A stretch of DNA of 64,000 nucleotides, from NCBI RefSeq assembly GCF_015277775.1, contig NZ_CP063849.1, positions 434,001-498,000 on the forward strand. The letters are read 5' to 3'. The position numbers were made by a program, and so were the translations under genes. This DNA comes from Paludibaculum fermentans. Its GTDB lineage: Bacteria > Acidobacteriota > Terriglobia > Bryobacterales > Bryobacteraceae. The notes beneath the pieces were generated by a model. It saw only the letters and a list, made by a program, of their open reading frames with translations, did not search any database and was not told the origin of the DNA. Positions 17,350 through 29,258 of this stretch are shown here, piece after piece. Position 1 is the stretch's first letter. Every line of letters starts with the position of its first letter.

Positions 17350-20267
17350 TGGAACGCGCCATGGGTGGCACCGCTCTATTCACAGTCATCGCGAAGAACT
17401 ACCTGGCGCACGCGCGCCAGCTCATGCGCTCGGCTGCGGCGCAGCATCCGGATTGGCGCCGCTTTGTGATCCTGGTCGATCGTGTCGACGGCTACTTTGA
17501 TCCGGCCGCCGAAGACTTTGAGCTCATCCTCTCCACCGGCTTGTCGATCCCTGAATCGCGCTGGTTTCATTTCAAGTACAGCATCCTGGAACTGAGCACC
17601 GCGGTGAAGCCGTATGCCTTTGAGCACCTGTTCCGGCTGCACGGCTTCGACCGGATCGTGTATCTCGATCCCGACATTCGAATCTACTCACCCCTCAGCC
17701 GCGTCACCGAATTACTCCAGGCATCGTCCATCGTCCTGACGCCCCATCTCACCGCGGCGCTCGAAGACGGCAAGCGGCCCAGCGAGATCGACATCCTCAG
17801 GTCAGGTTCGTATAACCTCGGGTTCATCGCCGTCACCCGCTGCGCGGCGTCTTCGGCCTTTCTCTGCTGGTGGCAGCAGCGGTTGTTCGACCATTGCCTG
17901 GTGGATCTCCCGCGCGGCCTGTTTGTCGATCAACGCTGGGTGGACCTTGTGCCCGGCCTGTTCGAGAACGTGGCCATCCTTCGCGACCCCGGTTACAACG
18001 TGGCCTACTGGAACCTGTCGCACCGGCCCATCACTCGCTCTCCAGGCGGCTATGAAGTCGCGGGCGCACCGCTCGCCTTCTTTCACTTCAGCGGCTACGA
18101 CGTCGATCATCCCGAAAAGGTGTCGAAGCACCAGAACCGACACGAGATGCCTGCGCTCCCGCCCGTCGTTCGGCAGATCTTCCACGACTACGGGCAACAG
18201 TTGCTCGCCGAAGGCCTCGCCGCGTGCCGCAATTGGCCTCAGGCGTATTCCTATTTTGAGAACGGTACCGGCATTCCCGATATGTGCCGGCCCATCCATC
18301 ACGAGGAGCCCGAACTCGCCCGGTCGGTCGCCGACCCCTTCTCCGACGAGGGCTTCAAGCTGTTTGTGGAGGTGTGGAACCGGCCCATCCAGGAGCATGC
18401 CGGGCGCCCTGGCATCTCCCGCCTCGCTTACCGCATCTACCGCACCCGGACCGATGTCCAGGCCGCGATGCCCGATATTTTCGGCGGCCATTACTTTCGA
18501 TTTCTCGAGTGGTTGCTCAACAGCGGCCGCCTGGAGCACGGCGTCGGAGACGCGTTCCTCACCACCATCACGGCGGCGGCCCGCACCTACCGGGACCATC
18601 GCGAGAGCCTGTCGTCGCCAGATCCGCTGGACGAACGCGAAGGCGTCGACGGTACCTCCGGTGAGGCGCCGGCCGACGGCACCCGGCTCCACCTCACGCG
18701 TCTGGCCGCGGCGATCTACAACGCGCGCCCTGAATTGCAGCGCACCTTCCCAGATCCGCGTGGGCGCGACCGTGCGCGCTTCCTGGTCTGGCTGCTGACC
18801 TATGGCCGCCAGGAGTATCAGCTTTCCACGCACCACGTAGCCATCCTGAATCAGCAGTGGCGCGCGGTCCTCGACTCCCTGCCCGGTTCCCATGCCAGGC
18901 TTCGCCACCAGGCGATCCTGGCGGCGATGGGCGCCTCCCTGTCCACGCGCGGCCTGCTGAGCCGGGCCAGGTCCGTCGTCGGCCTGTTCCACAATGGCTC
19001 CCAGCGAACACAGACGGTAGACAACCTCCCCTACGCCGCCCCGTCCGAGTTGGCCGTTGCCGCTCCGCCCGAACCAGAGTCCGCCGAGTTCGGCGTCAAC
19101 CTGGTGGGGTATTTCCGGTCTGAAACCGGAGTGGGTGAATCGGTCCGCGCGGCGTGTGGGGCTCTGCGCTCCGTCTCAGTGCCCCTCAGCCTGCGCGCCG
19201 CGGAGGAGGCCGGCTACTGCCAGGCCCGCGACCGCTCGGTGGGTCCGATGTCCGCCGAATTCCCCTATTCGACCAACCTGATCCATGTCAACGCGGACCA
19301 GGCCGCCCATGTCGCCAGCCAACTCGGAGGGCGCTTCTTCCGGAACCGCCACAACATTGGCTACTGGGCCTGGGAGTTGGAGGAGTTTCCAGACCGCTGG
19401 AGCGATGCCTTCTCCTACTACCACGAGCTGTGGACACCCAGCGAGTTCTGCAGCCGGTCCATTCGGCAGAAGTCGCCCATACCCGTCCACGCCATCCCGC
19501 ACGCGGTGAGTCCGGTGGTTTCCGGCAGCCTGGACCGGCAGCACTTTGGATTCAAGCCCGGACAGTTCGTGTTTCTGACTGCGTTCGACGTGCTGAGCGT
19601 GATTGAGAGAAAGAATCCGCTGGCGTCGATCCGCGCATTCCTCGCGGCGTTTGGCTCCAACCCGGATTGCCAGCTCGTCGTGAAGGTCAACAATGCAGCC
19701 ACCGCGCCAAGGGAGCATCGGAGAGTCCTGGAGAGTGTGGCCTCCGCGTGCGCTTCGCCCAACATTCGAATCTTTGATGCCACGCTGTCCCGCAACGAAA
19801 TGCATGCCCTCACCCAGTGCGCCGACTGCATTGTTTCGCTGCACAGATCCGAAGGCTTCGGCCTCCACATCGCGGAGGCCATGTATTTCGGCAAGCCTAC
19901 GATTGTCACCAACTACTCCGGCAACGTCGACTTCACACGCAGGGAGAATTCGATGCTGGTGGACTTCCGCCTGATTCCGGTCGGGCAGGGCTGCCTGCCC
20001 TACGACGAGAACAGCCGTTGGGCCGATCCCGCTGTCGAGCAGGCGGCCAGCCACATGCGGACGATTGTGGCCGAGCCTGATCTGCGCACCCGCCTGTCCG
20101 CCGCTGCCAGCACGTTCGTACGAACAAACCTGAGCCCCGCCGCAGTCGGCCAGTTGATGCGCGAGCGGTTGGAGGCAATCGCGCAGGCCCACGCCTCCGC
20201 TGGGTTCCCATCAACTTCAACCCGGAGCCAGCCGGTTCCGTCTGCAGCCATGCGCGCCGGGTGTTAG
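17349..20267 (+). CDS. Two-domain glycosyltransferase (GT-A-like N terminus, GT-B-like C terminus)
   Basis: A 972-residue protein starting at ATG 17349 (an in-frame TTG is 3 bases earlier). Residues 1 to about 300 resemble a GT-A enzyme with a metal-binding DxD-type motif in IVYLDPDIRIYSP (about residues 102-114). A helical middle region contains two related units (ISRLAYRIYRTR...FLEWLLNSGR near residue 355 and LTRLAAAIYNAR...FLVWLLTYGR near 447). From about residue 580 there is a GT4-like GT-B domain (VNLVGYFRSETGVGES, then RSEGFGLHIAEAMYFGKPTIV). The two catalytic units probably add consecutive sugars to one acceptor. It shares a base with the fusion gene upstream, so the three genes act together. 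The acceptor may be a polysaccharide or a glycolipid. Confidence 0.85.
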   Translation: MERAMGGTALFTVIAKNYLAHARQLMRSAAAQHPDWRRFVILVDRVDGYFDPAAEDFELILSTGLSIPESRWFHFKYSILELSTAVKPYAFEHLFRLHGFDRIVYLDPDIRIYSPLSRVTELLQASSIVLTPHLTAALEDGKRPSEIDILRSGSYNLGFIAVTRCAASSAFLCWWQQRLFDHCLVDLPRGLFVDQRWVDLVPGLFENVAILRDPGYNVAYWNLSHRPITRSPGGYEVAGAPLAFFHFSGYDVDHPEKVSKHQNRHEMPALPPVVRQIFHDYGQQLLAEGLAACRNWPQAYSYFENGTGIPDMCRPIHHEEPELARSVADPFSDEGFKLFVEVWNRPIQEHAGRPGISRLAYRIYRTRTDVQAAMPDIFGGHYFRFLEWLLNSGRLEHGVGDAFLTTITAAARTYRDHRESLSSPDPLDEREGVDGTSGEAPADGTRLHLTRLAAAIYNARPELQRTFPDPRGRDRARFLVWLLTYGRQEYQLSTHHVAILNQQWRAVLDSLPGSHARLRHQAILAAMGASLSTRGLLSRARSVVGLFHNGSQRTQTVDNLPYAAPSELAVAAPPEPESAEFGVNLVGYFRSETGVGESVRAACGALRSVSVPLSLRAAEEAGYCQARDRSVGPMSAEFPYSTNLIHVNADQAAHVASQLGGRFFRNRHNIGYWAWELEEFPDRWSDAFSYYHELWTPSEFCSRSIRQKSPIPVHAIPHAVSPVVSGSLDRQHFGFKPGQFVFLTAFDVLSVIERKNPLASIRAFLAAFGSNPDCQLVVKVNNAATAPREHRRVLESVASACASPNIRIFDATLSRNEMHALTQCADCIVSLHRSEGFGLHIAEAMYFGKPTIVTNYSGNVDFTRRENSMLVDFRLIPVGQGCLPYDENSRWADPAVEQAASHMRTIVAEPDLRTRLSAAASTFVRTNLSPAAVGQLMRERLEAIAQAHASAGFPSTSTRSQPVPSAAMRAGC

Positions 20268-20770
20268 CGCTCGTTGGTGACGTAACCTCTCAACAGCACC
20301 CGCGACAGCCGCACCACAGAGCCCTCCGCCTCGCCCGGAACCTCGGCACAGATCCGCGCCTCCGGACGAACCACGAAGCCTGTCGTCATACGCTCGCTGG
20401 ATCCGCCATTCCCAAACCCATCCAGGCGAACCGCCGATTCAAACGTGCGCCTGGACTTCGCCGGATCCCCCAGGTTCTGCACCAGCAACCGTAGAACCGC
20501 GAACTGATTGGGCGGTCCCGTCACATAGCGCCAGTCGACATCCGTGATCACCAGCAGCGAGCCTTCGCTCACTCGAAAGGCGGACGTCTCCGCGCTCCCA
20601 TCGCCCCACGAGCGGACAAACTCCATCTTGTTCGTCCCGCAGCCGTCCTTGAAGCCAGGTGTGAACTCCAGCAGGACGATGTTCGACGCTTTCGGGCGGC
20701 TGGGCCCCGGCTGGGCCGCGGCGCCCATCGCACAAACAGCGAAGCTCATAATCAGCAGGCAGAATCGCAT
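20264..20770 (-). CDS. Hypothetical secreted protein
   Basis: A 168-residue protein that I do not recognise. ATG 20770 gives a Sec-type signal (MRFCLLIMSFAVCAMGAAAQ); an upstream in-frame start would bury this. The mature part contains two cysteines (KDGCGTN and ARICAEVPGE), which could form a disulfide, and is mostly beta-strand-like (SLLVITDVDWRYV, VVRLSRVLLRGYV). The 3' end overlaps the end of the double glycosyltransferase gene by 4 bases on the opposite strand. Its promoter must be in the 223 bases shared with the GMC oxidoreductase gene. No function is assigned. Confidence 0.65.
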   Translation of the reverse strand: MRFCLLIMSFAVCAMGAAAQPGPSRPKASNIVLLEFTPGFKDGCGTNKMEFVRSWGDGSAETSAFRVSEGSLLVITDVDWRYVTGPPNQFAVLRLLVQNLGDPAKSRRTFESAVRLDGFGNGGSSERMTTGFVVRPEARICAEVPGEAEGSVVRLSRVLLRGYVTNER

Positions 20771-20993
20771 GGGAATCGATCGGGGCCCTTTCCTCGTGAA
20801 TGTTCGCCGGCACGGTAAGGCGTGTGCGCAATCTGGTGGATACATCCATTTTGCCGCACTCACCGCCTGCCTTCAGTGCCTACTGGAATCGACGTGCCGG
20901 GGCAGGGAATTGTTTCGAGGGCACCAGCGGCATTTCTTTCGATTCCCGTGCCTCCTAATCCTTCACTCTTTCCTCCTCGATGTGTTAAACCTG

Positions 20994-22715
20994 ATGGACA
21001 TGCCACAGGTGATGAGGGGCTCACCGGTTCACGATGTCGTTGTCATCGGCTCTGGAGCCGGTGGCGGAACCGTCGCCCATGTTCTGACGAAGCTCGGCGT
21101 GAAAGTCACGCTGCTGGAAGCCGGGGCCATGCTCAACCCCGCGCGCGACTATAAGGAACACAAGACGCCCGCGGACTACCCGCATCGCGGCGCCGGCGAC
21201 GACGCGGCCTCCTACTTCGGCCGCAAGGACTTCGGTTTCTTCAGCGCGCCCACCGGCTATTGGGAGATCGACGAGGAGCCCTATACCGTCGCCGAAGGCA
21301 GTCAGTTCCGCTGGTTCCGCTCGCGCATCCTCGGCGGCCGCACCAATCACTATGGCCGCATCTCGCTGCGCTTCGCCGATTACGACTTCAAGGCCAGCCT
21401 GCTCAACGATGGCCTCGGCTCTGACTGGCCCGTCTCCTACGAGGAGATCGCGCCTTACTACGACAAGGCCGAAGACTTCATCGGAATCTGCGGCACCGCC
21501 GAAGGCTTGCGTTCCGCCCCTGACGGCAAGTTCCTGCCCGCGCCGGCCCTGCGCGTGCATGAGCACCTCATCCAGAAGTCATCCCGCAAGCTGAACATCC
21601 CGTGCGTGCCGTCGCGCATGGCCATCCTCACCAAGCCGAAGAACGGCCGCCTCGCCTGCCACTACTGCGGCCAGTGCGGACGCGGCTGCGTCACCGCCTC
21701 CAACTATTCATCGAGCCAGGTGCAGATCTTCCCGGCCATGAAGACCGGCCTGCTCACCGTCATCCCCAACGCCATGGTCCGCGAGATCATCACCGGCGCC
21801 GATGGCAAGGCGAAAGCGGTCAGTTACATCGACAAGACCACACGCACCGAGAAGCAGATCAACTGCCGCGTTGTCGTATTGGCGGCTAGCGCCTGCGAGA
21901 GCGCCCGCCTGCTGCTGAACTCGAAATCCTCCCGCCATCCCGACGGCCTGGCGAACTCCTCCGGCAGCGTCGGCCGCAATCTCACCGACACCGTCGGCTA
22001 CAGCCTGGGCGGCTACGTCCCGGCGCTGGAAGGCATGATGAAGCACGACACCGACGGCTATGCCGGAGGCCACGTCTACATGCCCTGGTGGGGCCTGGAG
22101 CAGAAGAACAAGGACTTCCCGCGCGGCTATCACATCGAGGTCGGCGGCGGCTACGGCATGCCGATGCTCGGCAGCTTCAACGGCGTCTGCCGCTCCCACG
22201 AAGGCTACGGAGCGGGGCTGAAGAAGGCCATCCTCGACAGCTACGGCTGCTCCGTCGGCTTCGCCGGCCGCGGCGAGATGATCCCCAATGCCAAGAGCTA
22301 CTGCGACATCGATCCGCATGTCGTCGACCGCTGGGGCATCCCCGTCCTCCGCTTCCACTTCGAGTGGAGCGACTACGAGCTCAAGATGGTGAAGCACATG
22401 CACGACACCTTTGCCGCCATTATCGAAGGCATGGGCGGACGCGTGAACGGACCCAAGACCGTGGCGGACACAGCCCGTGCCATCTCCACACCCGGCGAGA
22501 TCATCCACGAACTCGGCACCGTCCGCATGGGCTCCGATCCGAGTACCAGTGCACTGAACAAATACTCGCAGGCGCACGACGTGAAGAACGTATTCGTAGC
22601 CGATGCCGCGCCATTCGTCACCAATCCCGACAAGAACCCGACCCTGACCATCTGCGCCATGGCTTGGCGCGCGTCCGAATTCATCGCCGAAGGACTCAAG
22701 AAGGGAGAGCTGTAA
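20994..22715 (+). CDS. GMC-family oxidoreductase, large FAD subunit of a gluconate-dehydrogenase-type enzyme
   Basis: A flavoprotein of about 573 residues. The dinucleotide-binding motif is VVVIGSGAGGGTVA at residues 15-28, followed by VTLLEAG. A Cys cluster (HYCGQCGRGC) in the middle is typical of the gluconate 2-dehydrogenase/alcohol dehydrogenase branch and might hold a small metal centre. The C-terminal GMC domain has the catalytic-type HELGTVRMG and NPTLTICAMAWR. I place the start at ATG 20994 (ATG at 21000 and 21012 are alternatives). No signal peptide is present. The stop overlaps the next start (TAATG), and that gene encodes a Tat-signalled small subunit, so the large subunit is probably exported as a passenger. 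The substrate is probably a sugar or alcohol. Confidence 0.88.
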   Translation: MDMPQVMRGSPVHDVVVIGSGAGGGTVAHVLTKLGVKVTLLEAGAMLNPARDYKEHKTPADYPHRGAGDDAASYFGRKDFGFFSAPTGYWEIDEEPYTVAEGSQFRWFRSRILGGRTNHYGRISLRFADYDFKASLLNDGLGSDWPVSYEEIAPYYDKAEDFIGICGTAEGLRSAPDGKFLPAPALRVHEHLIQKSSRKLNIPCVPSRMAILTKPKNGRLACHYCGQCGRGCVTASNYSSSQVQIFPAMKTGLLTVIPNAMVREIITGADGKAKAVSYIDKTTRTEKQINCRVVVLAASACESARLLLNSKSSRHPDGLANSSGSVGRNLTDTVGYSLGGYVPALEGMMKHDTDGYAGGHVYMPWWGLEQKNKDFPRGYHIEVGGGYGMPMLGSFNGVCRSHEGYGAGLKKAILDSYGCSVGFAGRGEMIPNAKSYCDIDPHVVDRWGIPVLRFHFEWSDYELKMVKHMHDTFAAIIEGMGGRVNGPKTVADTARAISTPGEIIHELGTVRMGSDPSTSALNKYSQAHDVKNVFVADAAPFVTNPDKNPTLTICAMAWRASEFIAEGLKKGEL

Positions 22716-23314
22716 TGGAATCGACGCGACGCGACCTCCTCCGCAACGTCGCCGCCGCCGCCCTGCTCGGGCAGTTGTCGGCCGAGGCCATGCAGCACGT
22801 CCACGAGCATGCCGCCGAGGCGAAGAAAGCCACGGCCGGCGTGTACAAGCCCAAGGCCCTGAACGCGCACGAATATCAGACCGTAACGAAGCTGGCGGAT
22901 CTCATCCTGCCGCCCGAGGGCGGGGAACCCGGTGGCGCCACCGCCGGAGCGCCCGAGTTCATCGACCTCCTCTGTTCCGGTTCTGACCGCATGGCCCAGA
23001 TCTGGCTGGGCGGCCTGGCCTGGCTCGACGACCAGAGCCTGAAGCGCTACGAGGCCACATTCCTCGACGCGAAACCGGCGCAGCAAACGGAACTCCTCGA
23101 CCTCATCGCCTATCGCCGCAACGACACGCCCGAGACCGGCCCCGGCATCCGCTTCTTCGAGTGGGCCCGCCGCATGGTAGTGGACGCCTACTTCACCTCG
23201 CCCGCCGGAGTGAAAGCGTTAGGCTACAAGGGCAACGTGGGCATGCAGGTCTTCCAGGTACCCCAGGAAGCCATCACCTACGCGATAAGCCGTTCCCCGT
23301 TCAAGGAAGGTTGA
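22715..23314 (+). CDS. Gluconate 2-dehydrogenase subunit 3 family protein, Tat-exported
   Basis: A 199-residue small subunit. The N terminus STRRDLLRNVAAAALLG is a Tat signal. The mature region matches the subunit 3 family (ALNAHEYQTVTKLADLILP near residue 50, then APEFIDLLCSG and FFEWARRMVVDAYFTSPAG). It is translationally coupled to the GMC subunit through a one-base overlap. In known gluconate dehydrogenases a cytochrome c subunit completes the complex, but none is encoded here; the next gene is convergent. Electrons may go to an unlinked cytochrome. Confidence 0.87.
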   Translation: MESTRRDLLRNVAAAALLGQLSAEAMQHVHEHAAEAKKATAGVYKPKALNAHEYQTVTKLADLILPPEGGEPGGATAGAPEFIDLLCSGSDRMAQIWLGGLAWLDDQSLKRYEATFLDAKPAQQTELLDLIAYRRNDTPETGPGIRFFEWARRMVVDAYFTSPAGVKALGYKGNVGMQVFQVPQEAITYAISRSPFKEG

Positions 23315-23391
23315 GCCCGGCACCCGAAACAGAGCCGCGAGTGTCAACGAGCGGGCAGTCCGAATGCTGCCCCAGCACTTCAGCCGGCCCG

Positions 23392-26016
23392 TCACTCCCC
23401 GCTCTGCGTCAACAGCTTAGCCACCAGCGCCGTCCAGCCCGTCTGGTGATTCGCTCCCAGCCCGGCCCCGTTATCCCCATGGAAATACTCATGGAAGAAC
23501 AAATAATCCCGGAAGTGTTCATCCGTCTGGAACAGCTCCGTATCCCCGTAGCACGCCCGTCGGCCATTCTCATCCCGCAGGAAGATATGCGACAACCGCT
23601 TGGAGATCTCCGCCGCGATCTCGGCCAAGTCCATCACGTTTCCCGACCCCGTTGGAAACTCCACCTGCAGCCGGTCTCCAAAGAAGTGGTGGAACTTCTG
23701 CAGCGACTCGATCAGCAGGTAGTTCAACGGAAACCAGATCGGTCCCCGCCAATTGGAATTCCCGCCGAACATGCGCGACGACGACTCCGCCGGACAGTAA
23801 TCCACCCGGTACTCATCCCCGTTCACGTGCATCACGAACGGATTCTTGCGGTGCACCTGCGACATCGACCGGATCCCGTATGGCGACAGAAACTCTGCCT
23901 CGTCCAGCATCAGCTCCAACGCGCGGATCAGGCGGATGGGCTGGATCAGCGCAATGATCCCCAGCGGGTTCCGGTCATCCGCCGGATGCCACAACAGGTG
24001 TTCCGTCAAATCGCGCCGATGCTCGATGAACCACTTCGTCCGCCGCTGGAACCCATCCAGGTTGGCGGTCAACTCGGCGTCGAAGGTCTCCACCGCAAAT
24101 AGCGGGATCAGGCCCACAATCGACCGTACGCGTAGCGGGTAGCAATGGCCGTTCGGCAGCCGCAGCCGGTCGTAGTAGAAGCCGTCCTGCTCGTCCCACA
24201 GTCCTGCGCCGCCCAGCGTATTCATGGCCGACGAGATGTACAGGAAGTGCTCCAGGAACTTGCTGGCGATATCCTCATACGCCGCATTTACCTTGGCCAG
24301 TTCCAGTGCGATGCGCAGCATGTTCAGCGAGTACATCGCCATCCAACTGGTTCCGTCCGACTGCTCGATATAGCCGCCTGTCGGCAGCGGCCGCGACCGG
24401 TCAAAGACGCCGATGTTGTCCAGCCCCAGAAAGCCGCCCTCGAAGATGTTGTCTCCAGTCGAGTCCTTGCGGTTCACCCACCACGTAAAGTTCATCAGCA
24501 GCTTGTGGAAGCAGCGCTCCAGGAACTCGTAATCCGGCCCGCCGTTCTCCTTCCAGTCAATCTTGAACACGCGGTAGCAGGCCCACGCGTGCACCGGCGG
24601 ATTCACATCGGAAAACGCCCACTCATACGCCGGAATCTGACCGTTCGGATGCAGGTACCATTCGCGTAGCAACAGTTGCAATTGCGTCTTGGCGAACTCC
24701 GCATCGACCTGCGCGAACGGGATCATGTGAAACGCCAGATCCCACGCCGCAAACCACGGATACTCCCACTTGTCCGGCATCGACAGGATGTCGTCGGTGA
24801 AGAAATGCCGCCACTCCGAATTCCGGCCGTTCAGCCGCTCCTCCGGAGGCGGAGGCGTCGCCGGATCGCCCTTCAGCCAGTCCTCCACGACGTAGTGATA
24901 GTACTGCTTCGACCACAGCAAGCCCGCGAACGCCTGCCGCTGCACCAACCGGGCATCGTCCGACAAAGTGCAGGATCTCAGCTCGCAGTAGAAGTCGTCC
25001 GCCTCCTTCAGGCGCTGCGCAAAAATCTCGTCGAAATTCGAGAAGCCTTCCGCCGCAGGAGCGTCCGCCCGCAGCCGCAGCCGCACCGAGACGCTGCCGC
25101 CCGCCGGCACTTCCAGTTGGTACCAGCCGCACATCTTGGAGCCTGTCTGGAGTGGATTCACGGCCTCCAGTTCGCCGCTCACGATCCTGCGGTGGAACGC
25201 ATCCTTTGTATACACGCTGCCTTTGGAGTTGCCGTACAGCACGTGATCATTCGACTCATTCTCCGTGAACAGCAGCGGCGGCGCGCCCTCCAGCGTGAAG
25301 CTCCAGCGGCCCATCGTGGCTTCGCTGGCCTCCACCTGGCCCGGGCCCGTTTCCGTGATGCTGGCCCGCGGGCGATCCTTGCGGCCCCACGACCAGCGGT
25401 TGCGGAACCACAGCGTCGGCAGCAGATGCAGCGGAGCCGCCACCGGGCCCCGGTTGTGCACCGTCAGCCGGATCAGGATGTCGTTCTCTTCCGCCTTGGC
25501 GTATTCCGCGAACACATCGAAGTAGCGGTTCTCGTCGAAACAGCCGGACTCCCATACCTCCGGCTCATGCTCGTGCAGGCCCAGTTGCGCCGCCCGCCGC
25601 CGCAGCCAGTCGTAGGGGTAATGGCGCTGTGGATACTTGTACAGCGCCTTCATGTAGGAATGAGTCGGCGTCGAGTCCAGGTAGAAGTAGACTTCCTTGA
25701 CGTCCTCGCCGTGATTCCCCTGGCCGTTGTTCAGGCCATACAGGCGCTCCTTGAGGATCGGATCCCTGCCGTTCCATAGGGCCACCGCGAAGCACAGCCG
25801 CTGGTGGTTGTCGCTGATGCCCAGCAGTCCATCCTCACCCCACCGGTAGGCCCGCTGGTGCGAATGCTCAAAAGGAAAGGAGGCCCAGGCATCACCCTCG
25901 GGCGAGTAGTCTTCGCGCACCGTGCCCCATTGGCGCTCCGAAAGGTATGGCCCCCAGCGCTTCCAGTGCTTGACGCGGTCTCGGGCCTCCAGCAAACGCT
26001 GGTGCTCAGCAGACAT
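23392..26016 (-). CDS. GH63/MGH1-type glucosidase
   Basis: An 874-residue alpha-glucosidase-like protein with the (alpha/alpha)6 barrel of glycoside hydrolase family 63. The opening ([20 protein letters not shown]) and [16 protein letters not shown]-like segment near residues 48-62 are highly typical of bacterial 'glucosidase' members. The barrel contains the acidic pairs expected for an inverting hydrolase (for example [15 protein letters not shown] and [17 protein letters not shown], with [11 protein letters not shown] just before). No signal peptide is visible, so it is probably cytoplasmic and acts on short alpha-glucosides or glucosylglycerate-like compounds. It stands alone on the minus strand. 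The length fits the family. Confidence 0.88.
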   Translation of the reverse strand: MSAEHQRLLEARDRVKHWKRWGPYLSERQWGTVREDYSPEGDAWASFPFEHSHQRAYRWGEDGLLGISDNHQRLCFAVALWNGRDPILKERLYGLNNGQGNHGEDVKEVYFYLDSTPTHSYMKALYKYPQRHYPYDWLRRRAAQLGLHEHEPEVWESGCFDENRYFDVFAEYAKAEENDILIRLTVHNRGPVAAPLHLLPTLWFRNRWSWGRKDRPRASITETGPGQVEASEATMGRWSFTLEGAPPLLFTENESNDHVLYGNSKGSVYTKDAFHRRIVSGELEAVNPLQTGSKMCGWYQLEVPAGGSVSVRLRLRADAPAAEGFSNFDEIFAQRLKEADDFYCELRSCTLSDDARLVQRQAFAGLLWSKQYYHYVVEDWLKGDPATPPPPEERLNGRNSEWRHFFTDDILSMPDKWEYPWFAAWDLAFHMIPFAQVDAEFAKTQLQLLLREWYLHPNGQIPAYEWAFSDVNPPVHAWACYRVFKIDWKENGGPDYEFLERCFHKLLMNFTWWVNRKDSTGDNIFEGGFLGLDNIGVFDRSRPLPTGGYIEQSDGTSWMAMYSLNMLRIALELAKVNAAYEDIASKFLEHFLYISSAMNTLGGAGLWDEQDGFYYDRLRLPNGHCYPLRVRSIVGLIPLFAVETFDAELTANLDGFQRRTKWFIEHRRDLTEHLLWHPADDRNPLGIIALIQPIRLIRALELMLDEAEFLSPYGIRSMSQVHRKNPFVMHVNGDEYRVDYCPAESSSRMFGGNSNWRGPIWFPLNYLLIESLQKFHHFFGDRLQVEFPTGSGNVMDLAEIAAEISKRLSHIFLRDENGRRACYGDTELFQTDEHFRDYLFFHEYFHGDNGAGLGANHQTGWTALVAKLLTQSGE

Positions 26017-26093
26017 ATCTTTCAGTGTAGATAGATTGTCCCGGTCGTTCCATCAATTCGCGACTGGTTGACGGAGCTGACCCGGTCTGGCCG

Positions 26094-26309
26094 TCACGGC
26101 GTCTCCACGGTCAGGAACTGTGTCCCCGGAGCAGGCGGCTCCTCCCCATGGGCTCGCATCGCCTCCAGGTGCCGCCGCAGGGCGACAGCGAGGTTTGCTT
26201 TCAGTTCTTCCAGATCGCTGCCCGTGGCGACGCACCCGGGGAGATCAGGAAAGTAAGCAGAGAGGTTTCTCTCTCCCTGTTCGACCACGGCGATGTACTG
26301 GTCAGCCAT
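26094..26309 (-). CDS. Orphan HicB-like antitoxin
   Basis: A 71-residue HicB-type protein. The partial RNase H-like fold shows as YIAVVEQGERNLSAYFPDLPGC, then GSDLEELKANLAVALRRHLE, ending in TQFLTVETP. HicB normally neutralises the small dsRNA-binding toxin HicA, encoded next to it. I searched 26017-26093 and 26310-26343 and found no HicA-sized reading frame, so this is a solitary HicB. Such proteins lack the C-terminal DNA-binding domain of longer HicBs, as here. The function may be residual or in trans. Confidence 0.82.
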   Translation of the reverse strand: MADQYIAVVEQGERNLSAYFPDLPGCVATGSDLEELKANLAVALRRHLEAMRAHGEEPPAPGTQFLTVETP

Positions 26310-26343
26310 CCTTCCATCCTCCCAGGATCAAAGATCAGCGCAA

Positions 26344-26703
26344 TCAGGCCGCCGCCCGCTGCATTCGCCTCTTCCGCACCATGACAACGATCAGCGCAAC
26401 TACGAAAGCAGACAGGCCTCCACCCCACACCAGCGTCGACCGCTTGGACCTCTGGTGCTCGTCGAACCGCTTCGCATAGCCCTGCGGATCGCTGAGGAAA
26501 ATGGGAGCCTCTTCCTTGCTCACCGCATACCGCACGCCGTCCAGGAAATAGGCGATGCCCGAAGACCCGACGGTCCCGTAGCAAACCACGCAGACCTCTT
26601 CCGGGCGAGCCGGCACCGGACCCGATAAGTCCGGAGCCGAAGATCGTACCACCACCGCCAGCACTAAGGCCAGCAGACACACCTGGAGTACTCTTGCAGT
26701 CAT
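26344..26703 (-). CDS. Small membrane protein with YHS/TRASH-like cysteine motif
   Basis: A 119-residue protein. It has an N-terminal hydrophobic segment (VLQVCLLALVLAVVV), a short periplasmic part and a C-terminal helix (GGGLSAFVVALIVVMV) followed by a basic tail. The middle contains CVVC, then IAYFLDGVRYAVSKEEAPIF and SDPQGYAKRF. This resembles the layout of YHS/TRASH metal-binding domains (CPVxG, then a YxFCC-type strand, then xFxxDPxxY), but without the second Cys pair. Metal or haem handling is therefore only a possibility. It is upstream of the orphan hicB on the same strand with a 34-base gap. Confidence 0.62.
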   Translation of the reverse strand: MTARVLQVCLLALVLAVVVRSSAPDLSGPVPARPEEVCVVCYGTVGSSGIAYFLDGVRYAVSKEEAPIFLSDPQGYAKRFDEHQRSKRSTLVWGGGLSAFVVALIVVMVRKRRMQRAAA

Positions 26704-26737
26704 AACCAGATATGCCCAACCGCGGCGCGGCTATTCC

Positions 26738-29188
<2,451 letters not shown>

Positions 29189-29258
29189 AACAGGTAACTA
29201 AAAAGACGAATTCCGATTTGACACGGCTCCGGGGCGGCAGGGCCGGCTCCCAGGCAGT

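Noticed and set aside
26017-26093. Candidate position for a HicA toxin next to HicB
   Set aside because: The gap is 77 bases with no frame of HicA size; the other side has only 34 bases.
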